A stretch of DNA of 14,515 nt from CAYRGC01 sp964423795 (GTDB lineage Bacteria > Patescibacteriota > Gracilibacteria > Peribacterales > Peribacteraceae), in assembly GCA_964423795.1 (NCBI GenBank), contig CAYRGC010000025.1, forward strand, positions 1 to 14,515, written 5' to 3'. A program made the translations under genes and the position numbers. Under the pieces are notes generated by a model, which saw only the letters and a program-made list of their open reading frames with translations, searched no databases and had not been told where the DNA came from. Within the stretch, counting starts at the first letter, position 1, and each line of letters opens with the position of its first letter. Of the stretch, positions 1 to 6,388 are shown piece after piece.

Positions 1-660
1 TTCTCGCTGGAAATGAGCAAGGAACAGCTCGTGGATCGCCTGTTCGCCTCCATGCTCGGCGTCGACTCGTGGAAGCTCCAGCGCGGCAAGCTCGACGACT
101 CGGATTTCCAGAACATGGGTCCGATCATGGACGAGCTCGGCAAGGCCAACATGTTCATCGACGACTCGGTGGCCTCCTCGCTCGCCGAGTTCCGCGCGAA
201 GGCGCGCCGCCTCCAGATGGAGCACGGTCTCGACCTCATTATCATCGACTACTTGCAGCTCATGAGCACCGGCAACGCCAACTACGCCGGCAACCGCGTG
301 CAGGAGATCTCGGAGATCTCGCGCGCGCTCAAGCAGATCGGCCGTGAGCTGCACGTTCCCATCGTGGCCCTCTCTCAGCTTTCCCGCGCCGTCGAGACGC
401 GCCCGGGCAACATCCCGCAGCTTTCGGACCTCCGCGACTCCGGTTCCATCGAACAGGACGCCGACGTGGTGCTCATGCTCTACCGCGAGGACTACTACGA
501 GGAGGATTCCGACCGTCCGGGCATGACGGACATCTACATCCGTAAGCATCGCAACGGTCCCGTCGGCCGCGCGGAGCTTCACTTCAAGAAAGAGCAGATG
601 CGCTTCTACGACGTCGACATGGCCCACTCCAAGGCGCCGAAGTACGGGGACGACGAATAA
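1..660 (+). CDS. dnaB: Replicative DNA helicase DnaB, C-terminal part (5' end outside window)
   Basis: This is the C-terminal RecA-like ATPase domain of the hexameric helicase that unwinds DNA at the replication fork. The frame is open from base 1 (reading FSLEMSKEQL), so the N-terminal domain, linker and Walker A motif lie upstream of the window. Visible family signatures are the FSLEMS segment, the Walker B strand LIIIDYLQLM near residues 79-88, and the stretch SRALKQIGRELHVPIVALSQ. These are followed by the SQLSRAVE / LRDSGSIEQDADVVLMLYR block and the KHRNGPVG arginine-finger region typical of DnaB. It ends with an acidic tail and TAA, and a terminator-like inverted repeat follows at once. 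Identification is secure; nothing can be said about its start or promoter. Confidence 0.97.
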   Translation, partial: FSLEMSKEQLVDRLFASMLGVDSWKLQRGKLDDSDFQNMGPIMDELGKANMFIDDSVASSLAEFRAKARRLQMEHGLDLIIIDYLQLMSTGNANYAGNRVQEISEISRALKQIGRELHVPIVALSQLSRAVETRPGNIPQLSDLRDSGSIEQDADVVLMLYREDYYEEDSDRPGMTDIYIRKHRNGPVGRAELHFKKEQMRFYDVDMAHSKAPKYGDDE

Positions 661-667
661 GGGATTG

Positions 668-728
668 GAATACTGGAGTACGGGGGCCGCTATTTCCCAG
701 TATTCCCGTACTCCAGTATTCTCTTTTT
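668..728 (+). terminator. Rho-independent terminator-like hairpin after dnaB
   Basis: Positions 669-684 and 705-720 are perfect 16-bp inverted repeats (left arm AATACTGGAGTACGGG). The stem extends by G668-C721, and a loop of about 20 nt separates the arms. The right arm is followed by CTCTTTTT (721-728), a U-tract running up to the mraY start codon. Position and form fit a factor-independent terminator for dnaB. The stem is less GC-rich than usual, and the arms contain repeated units (see findings), so a dispersed palindromic element is the alternative. Confidence 0.65.
694..722 (+). promoter_or_regulatory. mraY promoter (-35 TTCCCA, -10 TATTCT), leaderless
   Basis: TATTCT (717-722) lies exactly 6 nt before the mraY ATG, and TTCCCA (694-699) lies 17 bp upstream of it, matching TTGACA at four of six positions. 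The -10 is inside the right arm of the dnaB terminator-like repeat, so termination and initiation share the same bases. Predicted +1 is at or next to the ATG. Confidence 0.6.
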
Positions 729-2063
729 ATGCCCACCCTCCCCCTTCTTCCGCCGCGTCCCGATCTGTCGCTCCTCGCGATCCTCGGTTACGCGTTCGCG
801 GCGTTCGTCATCGGTCTCGCGCTCACGCCCGCGTTCGTCTCCTTCCTCCGGCGCAACCGCCTGGGCAAGCAGCTCCGGGTGGAGACCGTGGACGGCCGGG
901 AGGCGTCCGTCTTCCGCAAGTACCGCGAGAAGAAGTTCGGCACCCCCACCATGGGAGGCATCCTCATCTGGGGCTCGATCGTGATCACGATCATCCTGTC
1001 GCGCGCGCTGTCGCTCCTCGGTCTCGTCGAGAACTCCCTCCTCCAGCGCGGGCAGGTCTACCTGCCGCTCTTCGTGCTGCTGTCGCTTGGCGTGCTCGGC
1101 GCGATCGACGACTATCTGAATGTCATCGGCAACGACGAGGCCGATTGGAAGCGCAGGGTGAAGACCGTGCGCTGGGTCTTCGCGGTGAGCGGCCTCGCGC
1201 TCCTCGGGATTCTCGCGTGGGAATTCTCCACCCGCGGCGCCGGCGCGCTCCTCGAACCGCATGACCTCCATCCGCTGGCCATCCTCGCGCTCTATGCGCT
1301 CGTTCTTCTCGCTCTCGGTTCGGGCATCGTCGTCGCGGACGATTGGACCAAGCGTCTCCGCCCCTCGATGGCGGCCAACCAAAAGAAGAAAGGCGGACTC
1401 GGCGTGCTTCCGAAGATCACGTCGCTCCTCGCGATCAGCACGATCGCCGGCGTGTGGTTTTACCTCAAGAACAACTACGAGACGGTCGCGATCCCCTTCG
1501 CGTCCGCGGCGAGCCTGCCGGAAGCCTTCCACCTCGGGTGGTTGTACGTGCCTCTCTTCGTGTTCATCGTGGTCGGCACGGCGAACGCCGTGAACGTCAC
1601 GGACGGCCTCGACGGCCTCGCGGGCGGTCTGCTCGTGATCGCGTTCAGCGGATTCGGCGTCATCGCCTTCCTCGGCGGACTCAGCGTGCTCGCGGCGTTT
1701 TGCGCGGTGTGCGCGGGCGCCGTCGCCGCGTTCCTCTGGCACAACGTGCCGCCGGCGCTCTTTTACATGGGCGACACGGGTTCCCTCGCGCTGGGCGGGG
1801 TGCTCGGCGTCATCGCGCTCATGATCGACCGCGTGTTGCTTCTGCCGCTCATCGGTTTCATCTTCCTCATCGAGATGCTCTCCGTGCTCATCCAGCTCAC
1901 GAGCAAGAAGCTGCGCGGCGGCAAGAAGGTCTTCCGCGCCGCTCCCATCCACCATCACTTCGAGGCGCTCGAGTGGGGCGAGAGCAAGGTGACGATGCGC
2001 TTCTGGATCATCGGCGCGTTCGCCGCCTTCCTCGGCATCGTGATCGGGCTCTACGGCTTTTGA
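729..2063 (+). CDS. mraY: Phospho-N-acetylmuramoyl-pentapeptide-transferase MraY with extra transmembrane insertion
   Basis: This integral membrane enzyme transfers phospho-MurNAc-pentapeptide from UDP to undecaprenyl phosphate, giving lipid I, the first membrane step of peptidoglycan synthesis. Family motifs in order are GTPTMGG (71-77), DDYLN (127-131), NAVNVTDGLDGLAGG (286-300), FYMGDTGSLALGG, and PIHHHFE (406-412). All catalytic Asp and His positions are present. At 444 aa it is about 85 residues longer than usual (about 320-360). The excess lies between DDYLN and TDGLDGLA, contains two hydrophobic helices, and ends in a second Asp-Asp pair (D204-D205, ADDWTKRL). After that the expected GL-x4-K pattern resumes. 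It is not in a dcw cluster: dnaB precedes it and an unknown gene follows. The ATG is supported by the -10 hexamer 6 nt upstream. Identification is secure; the role of the insertion is unknown. Confidence 0.96.
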   Translation: MPTLPLLPPRPDLSLLAILGYAFAAFVIGLALTPAFVSFLRRNRLGKQLRVETVDGREASVFRKYREKKFGTPTMGGILIWGSIVITIILSRALSLLGLVENSLLQRGQVYLPLFVLLSLGVLGAIDDYLNVIGNDEADWKRRVKTVRWVFAVSGLALLGILAWEFSTRGAGALLEPHDLHPLAILALYALVLLALGSGIVVADDWTKRLRPSMAANQKKKGGLGVLPKITSLLAISTIAGVWFYLKNNYETVAIPFASAASLPEAFHLGWLYVPLFVFIVVGTANAVNVTDGLDGLAGGLLVIAFSGFGVIAFLGGLSVLAAFCAVCAGAVAAFLWHNVPPALFYMGDTGSLALGGVLGVIALMIDRVLLLPLIGFIFLIEMLSVLIQLTSKKLRGGKKVFRAAPIHHHFEALEWGESKVTMRFWIIGAFAAFLGIVIGLYGF

Positions 2064-2110
2064 AAGCCGAGGATAAGCCGGCGAAGTCGCGGAAAGAACG
2101 GGTGGCTTTT

Positions 2111-2119
2111 TGCTACAAT
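2111..2119 (+). promoter_or_regulatory. Extended -10 promoter for the 2131 gene
   Basis: TGCTACAAT is a good extended -10 element (TG-N-TACAAT). The ATG at 2131 is 11 nt beyond it, so the leader would be about 5 nt, slightly longer than in most genes here. No convincing -35 is seen, as is usual for extended -10 promoters. Confidence 0.6.
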
Positions 2120-2130
2120 CGACTTTCGCC

Positions 2131-2760
2131 ATGGGAAGCCTCCATGCCCTGAAGCCGGCACCGTTGCCCCCGCACGTCGGTTATCGCTTTCCGGTCGTGG
2201 GAAATTCCGCCGGTGACGTTTCGGGGTTCCCCATCGACGCTGCGATGTTGTCCGAGCTCGAGGCGATCCGCGAAAAAGTGTTTCGATCGATGCCGCGAGA
2301 ATGCGAATGCGAGCACGAGGCGCGCATCGCGCTCGCGTATCCGTCGAAGGAGGTTCTGCAAGCGGCGCTGAAGGTGATGACGCCCGTGGAAGAGCGGGCG
2401 CTCTTGTGCACGCAGGACGTCATGGACGCCAATCCGAACTGCGCCCATGCGAAGGAAAACTATCATCCGAACCCGTATGACGACGTCATCCGGCGTCTCC
2501 GCGAGAAGGGCATCCTGGAAGACGGTTCATGGGAAACTCTCGTCTTCGAGTTGGAAAGCGGTATCAGCGGCGTCGACAATGCAATTGCCGGCCGACGTTG
2601 GTCGCTGCCGATCGTGGGGGAAGCAGCGAGAGCGCTCCAGCGTCCGAACGTCCGGCGTTTGCTTGAGGTCCGGCTTCGATTGCTATCGATCATGGACGGT
2701 GTCATCGCGGATGCGCAGAAGGCGATTCCTGCGGTTTCTGCGGTTTCCACGCACGGGTGA
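2131..2760 (+). CDS. Hypothetical protein, 209 aa, Cys/His-containing
   Basis: I do not recognise this protein. It is predicted soluble, with no signal peptide or membrane helix. The N-terminus is Pro-rich (about residues 5-25), and the rest looks helical, with runs such as LSELEAIREKVF, YDDVIRRLREKG and LLEVRLRLLSIMDGVIADAQKA. Four cysteines and several histidines fall in two groups, CECEHE near residue 58 and a later LC...NCAHAKENYH segment, which could bind metal; that is speculation. The ATG at 2131 is preferred over TTG at 2110 because the TTG lies within the extended -10 element. It sits alone between mraY and gap, with its own promoter and another for gap. Its base composition is somewhat less GC-biased than that of the adjacent housekeeping genes. 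Confidence 0.75.
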   Translation: MGSLHALKPAPLPPHVGYRFPVVGNSAGDVSGFPIDAAMLSELEAIREKVFRSMPRECECEHEARIALAYPSKEVLQAALKVMTPVEERALLCTQDVMDANPNCAHAKENYHPNPYDDVIRRLREKGILEDGSWETLVFELESGISGVDNAIAGRRWSLPIVGEAARALQRPNVRRLLEVRLRLLSIMDGVIADAQKAIPAVSAVSTHG

Positions 2761-2783
2761 CTGGATTTCCGCAGGCGGGTACG

Positions 2784-2789
2784 TAGCAT
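2784..2789 (+). promoter_or_regulatory. gap -10 element, leaderless
   Basis: TAGCAT ends exactly 6 nt before the gap ATG (2796), which places the expected +1 at the start codon. No Shine-Dalgarno sequence at a workable distance and no clear -35 are visible. Confidence 0.6.
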
Positions 2790-2795
2790 AGGGGC

Positions 2796-3812
2796 ATGCC
2801 ACTCCGCATCGCCATCAACGGCTACGGCCGCATCGGCCGCATCGTCCACCGTCAACTCGTCGAACGCTTCGGCAAGGAAGCCGTCGTCGTCGCGATCAAC
2901 GCGTCGAGCGACGCCGCCATGCGCCAGTACCTTCTCAAGTACGACACGCTGCACGGCCGCTTCGGCGCGACCGTCGAGGTCGACGGCGAGAACCTCAAGG
3001 TCAACGGCCAGCCCGTCCGCGTCGTGCGCGAGCGCGATCCGGCCAAGTGCCCGTGGAAGGAGCTTCAGGTCGACATCGTCGTGGAGGCCACCGGCAAGTT
3101 CCGCAGCAAGGAGCTCTGCCAGGGGCACCTCTCCGCCGGCGCCCGCGCCGTGATCATCACGGCTCCCGCGAAGGACGACACCACGATGATCGTCCGCGGC
3201 GTGAACGACGACGCCCTCAAGGCGACGCTTCCCGTCGTGAGCGCGGCGTCGTGCACCACCAACTGCATCGCGCCGGTCATCAAGGTGCTCGACGAGGCGG
3301 TGGGCATCGAGCGCGGACTCGTCTGCACCACGCACGCCTACACGTCCTCCCAGAACCTCCTCGATAACGCCACGGACAGCTCCAAGGCACGCCTGGCGCG
3401 CGCCGCGGCGATGTCGATCATCCCGTCCACGACCGGCGCCGTGAAGGCGTGCGCGAAGATCTTCCCGCATCTCAAGGGCAAGATGGACGGCATGGCGCTG
3501 CGCATCCCCGTCCCGGACGTCTCGGCCGCCTATTTGGCGCTCCAAATGAAGAAGAAGACCTCCGTCGACGAGGTGCACGGCGCGCTGAGCGCCGCCGCGA
3601 AAGGCCCGCTCAAGGGCATCCTGGCGATCGAGCAGGACCTGCTCGTGTCGTCGGATTTCCTCAACGACGCGCATTCGAGCACCGTGGACATGGATTCCAC
3701 CGCCGTGATCGACGGAACCATGGTCCAGATCCTCAGCTGGTACGACAACGAGTGGGGCTACGCGATGCGCGTCACCGAACTCGTCGTCCAGTCCGGTCCC
3801 CTTCTCTCCTGA
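2796..3812 (+). CDS. gap: Glyceraldehyde-3-phosphate dehydrogenase, probably NADP-linked (GapB-like)
   Basis: This enzyme interconverts glyceraldehyde-3-phosphate and 1,3-bisphosphoglycerate in central carbon metabolism. The Rossmann signature INGYGRIGR is at residues 7-15, the catalytic Cys at 153 in SAASCTTNC, and the catalytic His at 180 in TTHAYTSSQ. The phosphate-site block IIPSTTGAVKA and the C-terminal WYDNEWGYAMRV follow. Length (338 aa) is normal. At the end of the second beta strand the sequence is VVAINASSDAAM, where NAD-specific enzymes carry Asp (IND). The Asn-Ala-Ser form is seen in NADP-accepting gluconeogenic enzymes such as Bacillus GapB, so NADP use is inferred. fbp lies two genes downstream, which supports a gluconeogenic role. 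A small membrane protein starts 3 nt after its stop. Confidence 0.96.
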   Translation: MPLRIAINGYGRIGRIVHRQLVERFGKEAVVVAINASSDAAMRQYLLKYDTLHGRFGATVEVDGENLKVNGQPVRVVRERDPAKCPWKELQVDIVVEATGKFRSKELCQGHLSAGARAVIITAPAKDDTTMIVRGVNDDALKATLPVVSAASCTTNCIAPVIKVLDEAVGIERGLVCTTHAYTSSQNLLDNATDSSKARLARAAAMSIIPSTTGAVKACAKIFPHLKGKMDGMALRIPVPDVSAAYLALQMKKKTSVDEVHGALSAAAKGPLKGILAIEQDLLVSSDFLNDAHSSTVDMDSTAVIDGTMVQILSWYDNEWGYAMRVTELVVQSGPLLS

Positions 3813-3815
3813 TCC

Positions 3816-4181
3816 ATGCGTAACCCCTTCGCCCGGAAATCGACCCTTTCCCCGGTCATCGCCGGTCTCGCGCAGGCTTCCGGCGTGATGGCCTACGTCC
3901 TTCTCACCGCTTTCCTGGCGACGTCCGGAAGCGTGCTCTTCGAGCCGCTCCTGGGAGGAAATCCCCTCATCGGCGCCGTCGGGTTCCTCGGTTTTTTCTG
4001 TTTTTCGGTGTTGGTGTGCGGCTCGATGACGATCGGGTATCCGGCGTTTCTGTGTATCGAAAAACGCTACGCCCGCGCGTTCGCCGTGATCGGCTGGACC
4101 ATCGGCTGGATGTTTCTGTACCTCGCCGTCCTGACGCTGGTGCTTGCCACGTCGGTGCCGCAGCAGGCGGGCGGGTATTGA
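3816..4181 (+). CDS. Small integral membrane protein, 121 aa, unknown
   Basis: I do not recognise this protein. After a short basic N-terminus (MRNPFARKS) come about three hydrophobic helices, roughly residues 13-42, 48-78 and 88-112. A basic loop (EKRYAR) lies before the last helix, and a polar tail ends QQAGGY. By the positive-inside rule the N-terminus and the EKRYAR loop are probably cytoplasmic. The gene starts 3 nt after the gap stop and has neither a -10 hexamer nor a Shine-Dalgarno sequence, so it is probably translated from the gap transcript by coupling. A link to carbon metabolism is suggested only by position. Confidence 0.75.
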   Translation: MRNPFARKSTLSPVIAGLAQASGVMAYVLLTAFLATSGSVLFEPLLGGNPLIGAVGFLGFFCFSVLVCGSMTIGYPAFLCIEKRYARAFAVIGWTIGWMFLYLAVLTLVLATSVPQQAGGY

Positions 4182-4203
4182 AGGCGGCGGCCGGATTCTG
4201 TGC

Positions 4204-4209
4204 TAGTGT
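4204..4209 (+). promoter_or_regulatory. fbp -10 element, leaderless
   Basis: TAGTGT, preceded by TGTGC, ends 6 nt before the fbp ATG (4216). A GGAGG at 4210-4214 is separated from the ATG by one base, too close to act as a ribosome binding site, so leaderless initiation is the better reading. Confidence 0.6.
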
Positions 4210-4215
4210 GGAGGC

Positions 4216-5154
4216 ATGCCGATGCCCGCCACTTCCTCTTCCCGCCCGTCCCTTAACAGCCACCTTTACGCGGTGAGCAAGGTGCCGGACCAGCTCCGTC
4301 ACCTCATCCGCGACATTTCGACGGCGGCGAAGTACATCCACTACGCCATCCGCAACACCGAGGCGGGCCTCGCGGGCACCAAGAACCAATTCGGCGAGGA
4401 GCAGGTGAAGCTCGACGTGCTCAGCGACGAGATCATCCAGCGCCACCTGTCCGAAAGCCGCCTCGTGAACAGCTACATCTCCGAGGAGCAGTCGAGCGTC
4501 GTGCAGCTGAACGACAAGGCCCCCTACTCCGTCGTGTTCGATCCGCTCGACGGTTCGTCGCTCGTGGAGGTGAACTTCGCGATCGGATCCATCTTCGGCA
4601 TCTACGCCGGCGCGGAGCTCATCGGCCGCACCCCGCGCGAGCAGGTGGCCGCGCTGTACGTGATCTACGGCCCCCGCACGCTCCTCGTCTACGCCGCGGG
4701 CAACGGCGTGCACGAGTTCGTGCTGAACGAGGTCGGCGAATTCACGCTCGTCCGGGAGTTCCTCGGCATCGGCGACCAGGCGAAGACCTTCAGCCCCGGC
4801 AACATCGGCGCCGTGAACGACACGCCGCAGTACGGCGCGCTCCTGCAGTCGTGGATCGGCGAGAAGATGACTCTGCGGTATTCCGGCGCGATGGTCTCCG
4901 ACGTGCATCACGTGATCAGCAAGGGGCAGGGCGTCTTCGTGAACGTCGGCGGCAGCAAGTATCCGCAGGGAAAGCTCCGTCTCGTCTTCGAGTGCGGTCC
5001 GTTCGCGTACCTCGCCTCGCAGGCGGGCGGCCTCGCGAGCGACGGCGTCAACGACATCCTCGACAAGCGCATCCAGGAGATCGATCAGCGCACGCCGATC
5101 ATCGTCGGCTCCAAGAACGAGGTGGAACGCTGCTGCCGGGTGCTCAAGGCGTGA
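4216..5154 (+). CDS. fbp: Fructose-1,6-bisphosphatase class I
   Basis: This enzyme hydrolyses fructose-1,6-bisphosphate to fructose-6-phosphate, the committed step of gluconeogenesis, in a Mg-dependent reaction. Diagnostic motifs are SEEQSS (89-94, metal-binding Glu) and FDPLDGSS (108-115, catalytic metal site). RYSGAMVSDVHHVISKGQGVF and KLRLVFECGPFAYLASQAGG (substrate phosphate site) follow, and the C-terminus is RIQEIDQRTPIIVGSKNEV. At 312 aa it is slightly shorter than the roughly 330-aa enterobacterial enzyme. The N-terminus is Pro/Ser-rich and probably disordered. The last 11 bases overlap the 3' end of the convergent minus-strand gene. Proximity to a GapB-like gap suggests hexose synthesis, perhaps feeding envelope sugars. 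Confidence 0.96.
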   Translation: MPMPATSSSRPSLNSHLYAVSKVPDQLRHLIRDISTAAKYIHYAIRNTEAGLAGTKNQFGEEQVKLDVLSDEIIQRHLSESRLVNSYISEEQSSVVQLNDKAPYSVVFDPLDGSSLVEVNFAIGSIFGIYAGAELIGRTPREQVAALYVIYGPRTLLVYAAGNGVHEFVLNEVGEFTLVREFLGIGDQAKTFSPGNIGAVNDTPQYGALLQSWIGEKMTLRYSGAMVSDVHHVISKGQGVFVNVGGSKYPQGKLRLVFECGPFAYLASQAGGLASDGVNDILDKRIQEIDQRTPIIVGSKNEVERCCRVLKA

Positions 5155-5977
5155 CGGTCTTCCGCTCGGTTCTCGTCAGTTTCGTACCTTCGTACCACCC
5201 CAGGAACGCCTGGCGAACGCGGGTATAGCGTTCCCGGACGGCGTCCCCGTGCGCGCGATTGTCGAGGAGCAGGCGAAGTTCCCGGCTTTCGTCCTGCACC
5301 GTTCTTGCAAAATCCTTTCGGAGGAGTTCGGTCGCGATGCCGTCGCCGTCGGCGAGCCGCGAGAGGCGCGAGCGAAGGTGGTCCTCGTACGTGCGAAACG
5401 TCGCCGAGGGCTCTTTCTCCGAGACGTGCCTCGCGTAATCGGCGTCGTATCCGGCTATCGAGAGCGGGCCCGGAGGGGCCCCGCGGACGGGCGCGTACTC
5501 GGGTACATGCCATCCTTCCTTGAACACCTGTTGCGCTCCGTAGGCGAGAAACGTGGAGCGTGCGAGAAGCGACCGGACGGTTTGCCGGGTAGTCGACGAG
5601 ATGCTTTTTCGGGCTGCCGTTTCGCTGATGATGTCGCCGAGCGAGCGCGTAACGCTGTCGAAGCTGGCAATGGGTCCGATGCTCATCACGGCGTCGGCGA
5701 ATTCGTAGCGATGGTCCGCATGCGGGAGAATCTTCCTGGCGAAGGGCGCGTCGAGCGTTTTGCGTACGTAATCGCCGTACGGCACGATCGTCCTGCCCAT
5801 GTCCGCGAACGCGAAGAATTGATCGTCCATGCCGGTCGCCAGGAGCGATGCCAGTATCAGTTTGTTGCCCGCATAGTCCTGGCTGACGCCCTGCCAGCCG
5901 GTTTGCATTTCCGGCGCCTCGAGCAGAGACCACGCGCGTTCCGCCGCGTCGGCGAGCGAATGTCCGTTCTTGACCAT
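5144..5977 (-). CDS. Hypothetical protein, 277 aa, soluble
   Basis: I do not recognise this protein. It is predicted soluble and largely helical, rich in Ala, Arg and Asp, with no signal peptide or membrane helix. The N-terminal region reads MVKNGHSLADAAERAW. The middle contains YEFADAVMSIGPIASFDSVTRSLGDIISETAARK, and the C-terminal third (LRSRLSRLADGDGIATELLRKDFARTVQDE and onward) looks like charged helices that might form a coiled coil. The ATG at 5977 is chosen over an in-frame GTG two codons upstream (5983) because a strong promoter places +1 at this ATG. It is convergent with fbp, overlapping it by 11 bp with no terminator visible. It follows two other minus-strand genes but has its own promoter. 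Confidence 0.75.
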   Translation of the reverse strand: MVKNGHSLADAAERAWSLLEAPEMQTGWQGVSQDYAGNKLILASLLATGMDDQFFAFADMGRTIVPYGDYVRKTLDAPFARKILPHADHRYEFADAVMSIGPIASFDSVTRSLGDIISETAARKSISSTTRQTVRSLLARSTFLAYGAQQVFKEGWHVPEYAPVRGAPPGPLSIAGYDADYARHVSEKEPSATFRTYEDHLRSRLSRLADGDGIATELLRKDFARTVQDESRELRLLLDNRAHGDAVRERYTRVRQAFLGWYEGTKLTRTERKTVTP

Positions 5978-5983
5978 ATACAC

Positions 5984-6012
5984 ATTCTAGAGTCTTTTAC
6001 TCTTTGTCTCAA
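5984..6012 (-). promoter_or_regulatory. Near-consensus sigma-70 promoter of the 5977 gene
   Basis: On the minus strand TTGAGA (6012-6007), 17 bp, TAGAAT (5989-5984), 6 nt, then ATG (5977-5975). This is one of the two best full promoters in the window and puts +1 at the start codon. A 7-bp direct repeat (TTTGTCT on the plus strand, 6003-6009 and 6014-6020) has an 11-bp period, and its first copy overlaps the -35. Confidence 0.75.
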
Positions 6013-6019
6013 TTTTGTC

Positions 6020-6388
6020 TTAATCGTTCCAAAAAGCCTCGGAAAGCGCTTTAGGAAGCACTTCGTCGAGGGTACGGTTCGGGTCCTTGCGCTTCTGTTT
6101 GCCGGCGACCTTGAAGACGTTCTTCATCGAGCGGTACGTACCCCAGGGGTACACCTTCCGGAAGCGGCCTCGGCGGCTCACCTCCTTCTCCTCGTCGCCG
6201 TTCTGGTTGCGCTGGATTTGGAGCGACTTTGGGTTCCCGGCGCGGCTCCATTCCACGCGTCCTACGACGGCGTTCGTCTCCGGATCCACGTACACGAGCT
6301 CGTCGTCCGCGTACGGCTGATCCGCGGGCCTGTCGACCGGCGTCGGCGTCGGAGTCTGCTCGGCGGGGACGAAGGAGTCGTCGGTCAT
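6020..6388 (-). CDS. Small charged protein, 122 aa, unknown
   Basis: I do not recognise this protein. The N-terminal 35 or so residues are Pro/Thr/Asp-rich and probably disordered (QTPTPTPVDRPADQPYADDE). A short ordered-looking stretch (LVYVDPETNAVVGRVEW) follows, then a strongly basic region (RRGRFRKVYPWGTYRSMKNVFKVAGKQKRKDPNR) and an amphipathic C-terminus (LDEVLPKALSEAFWND). The basic region could bind nucleic acid or acidic lipid, but nothing specific can be claimed. The ATG overlaps the stop of the upstream membrane-protein gene as ATGA (6388-6385), typical of translational coupling, so the two proteins probably act together. Confidence 0.75.
   Translation of the reverse strand: MTDDSFVPAEQTPTPTPVDRPADQPYADDELVYVDPETNAVVGRVEWSRAGNPKSLQIQRNQNGDEEKEVSRRGRFRKVYPWGTYRSMKNVFKVAGKQKRKDPNRTLDEVLPKALSEAFWND

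Noticed and set aside
2054..2069. CGGCTTT/AAAGCCG palindrome across the mraY stop as a terminator
   Set aside because: The stem is short with a 2-4 nt loop and no T-tract follows; too weak to call.
690..2132. Long minus-strand open frame (about 480 codons) opposite mraY
   Set aside because: It is extremely charged and repetitive (Glu/Arg/Asp/His-rich), as expected from the antisense of GC-rich codons, and it reads through the terminator repeat. mraY on the plus strand is unambiguous.
2463..3674. Long minus-strand open frame opposite gap and the end of the 2131 gene
   Set aside because: Antisense shadow of a conserved gene, with no recognisable domain or promoter.
4210..4214. GGAGG as ribosome binding site for fbp
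   Set aside because: Only one base separates it from the ATG, too short for Shine-Dalgarno pairing. The leaderless -10 spacing explains the start better.
5975..5983. GTG at 5983 as the start of the 277-aa gene
   Set aside because: It lies within the 6-nt gap between the -10 and the ATG and would be at or before the predicted +1, so ATG 5977 is preferred.
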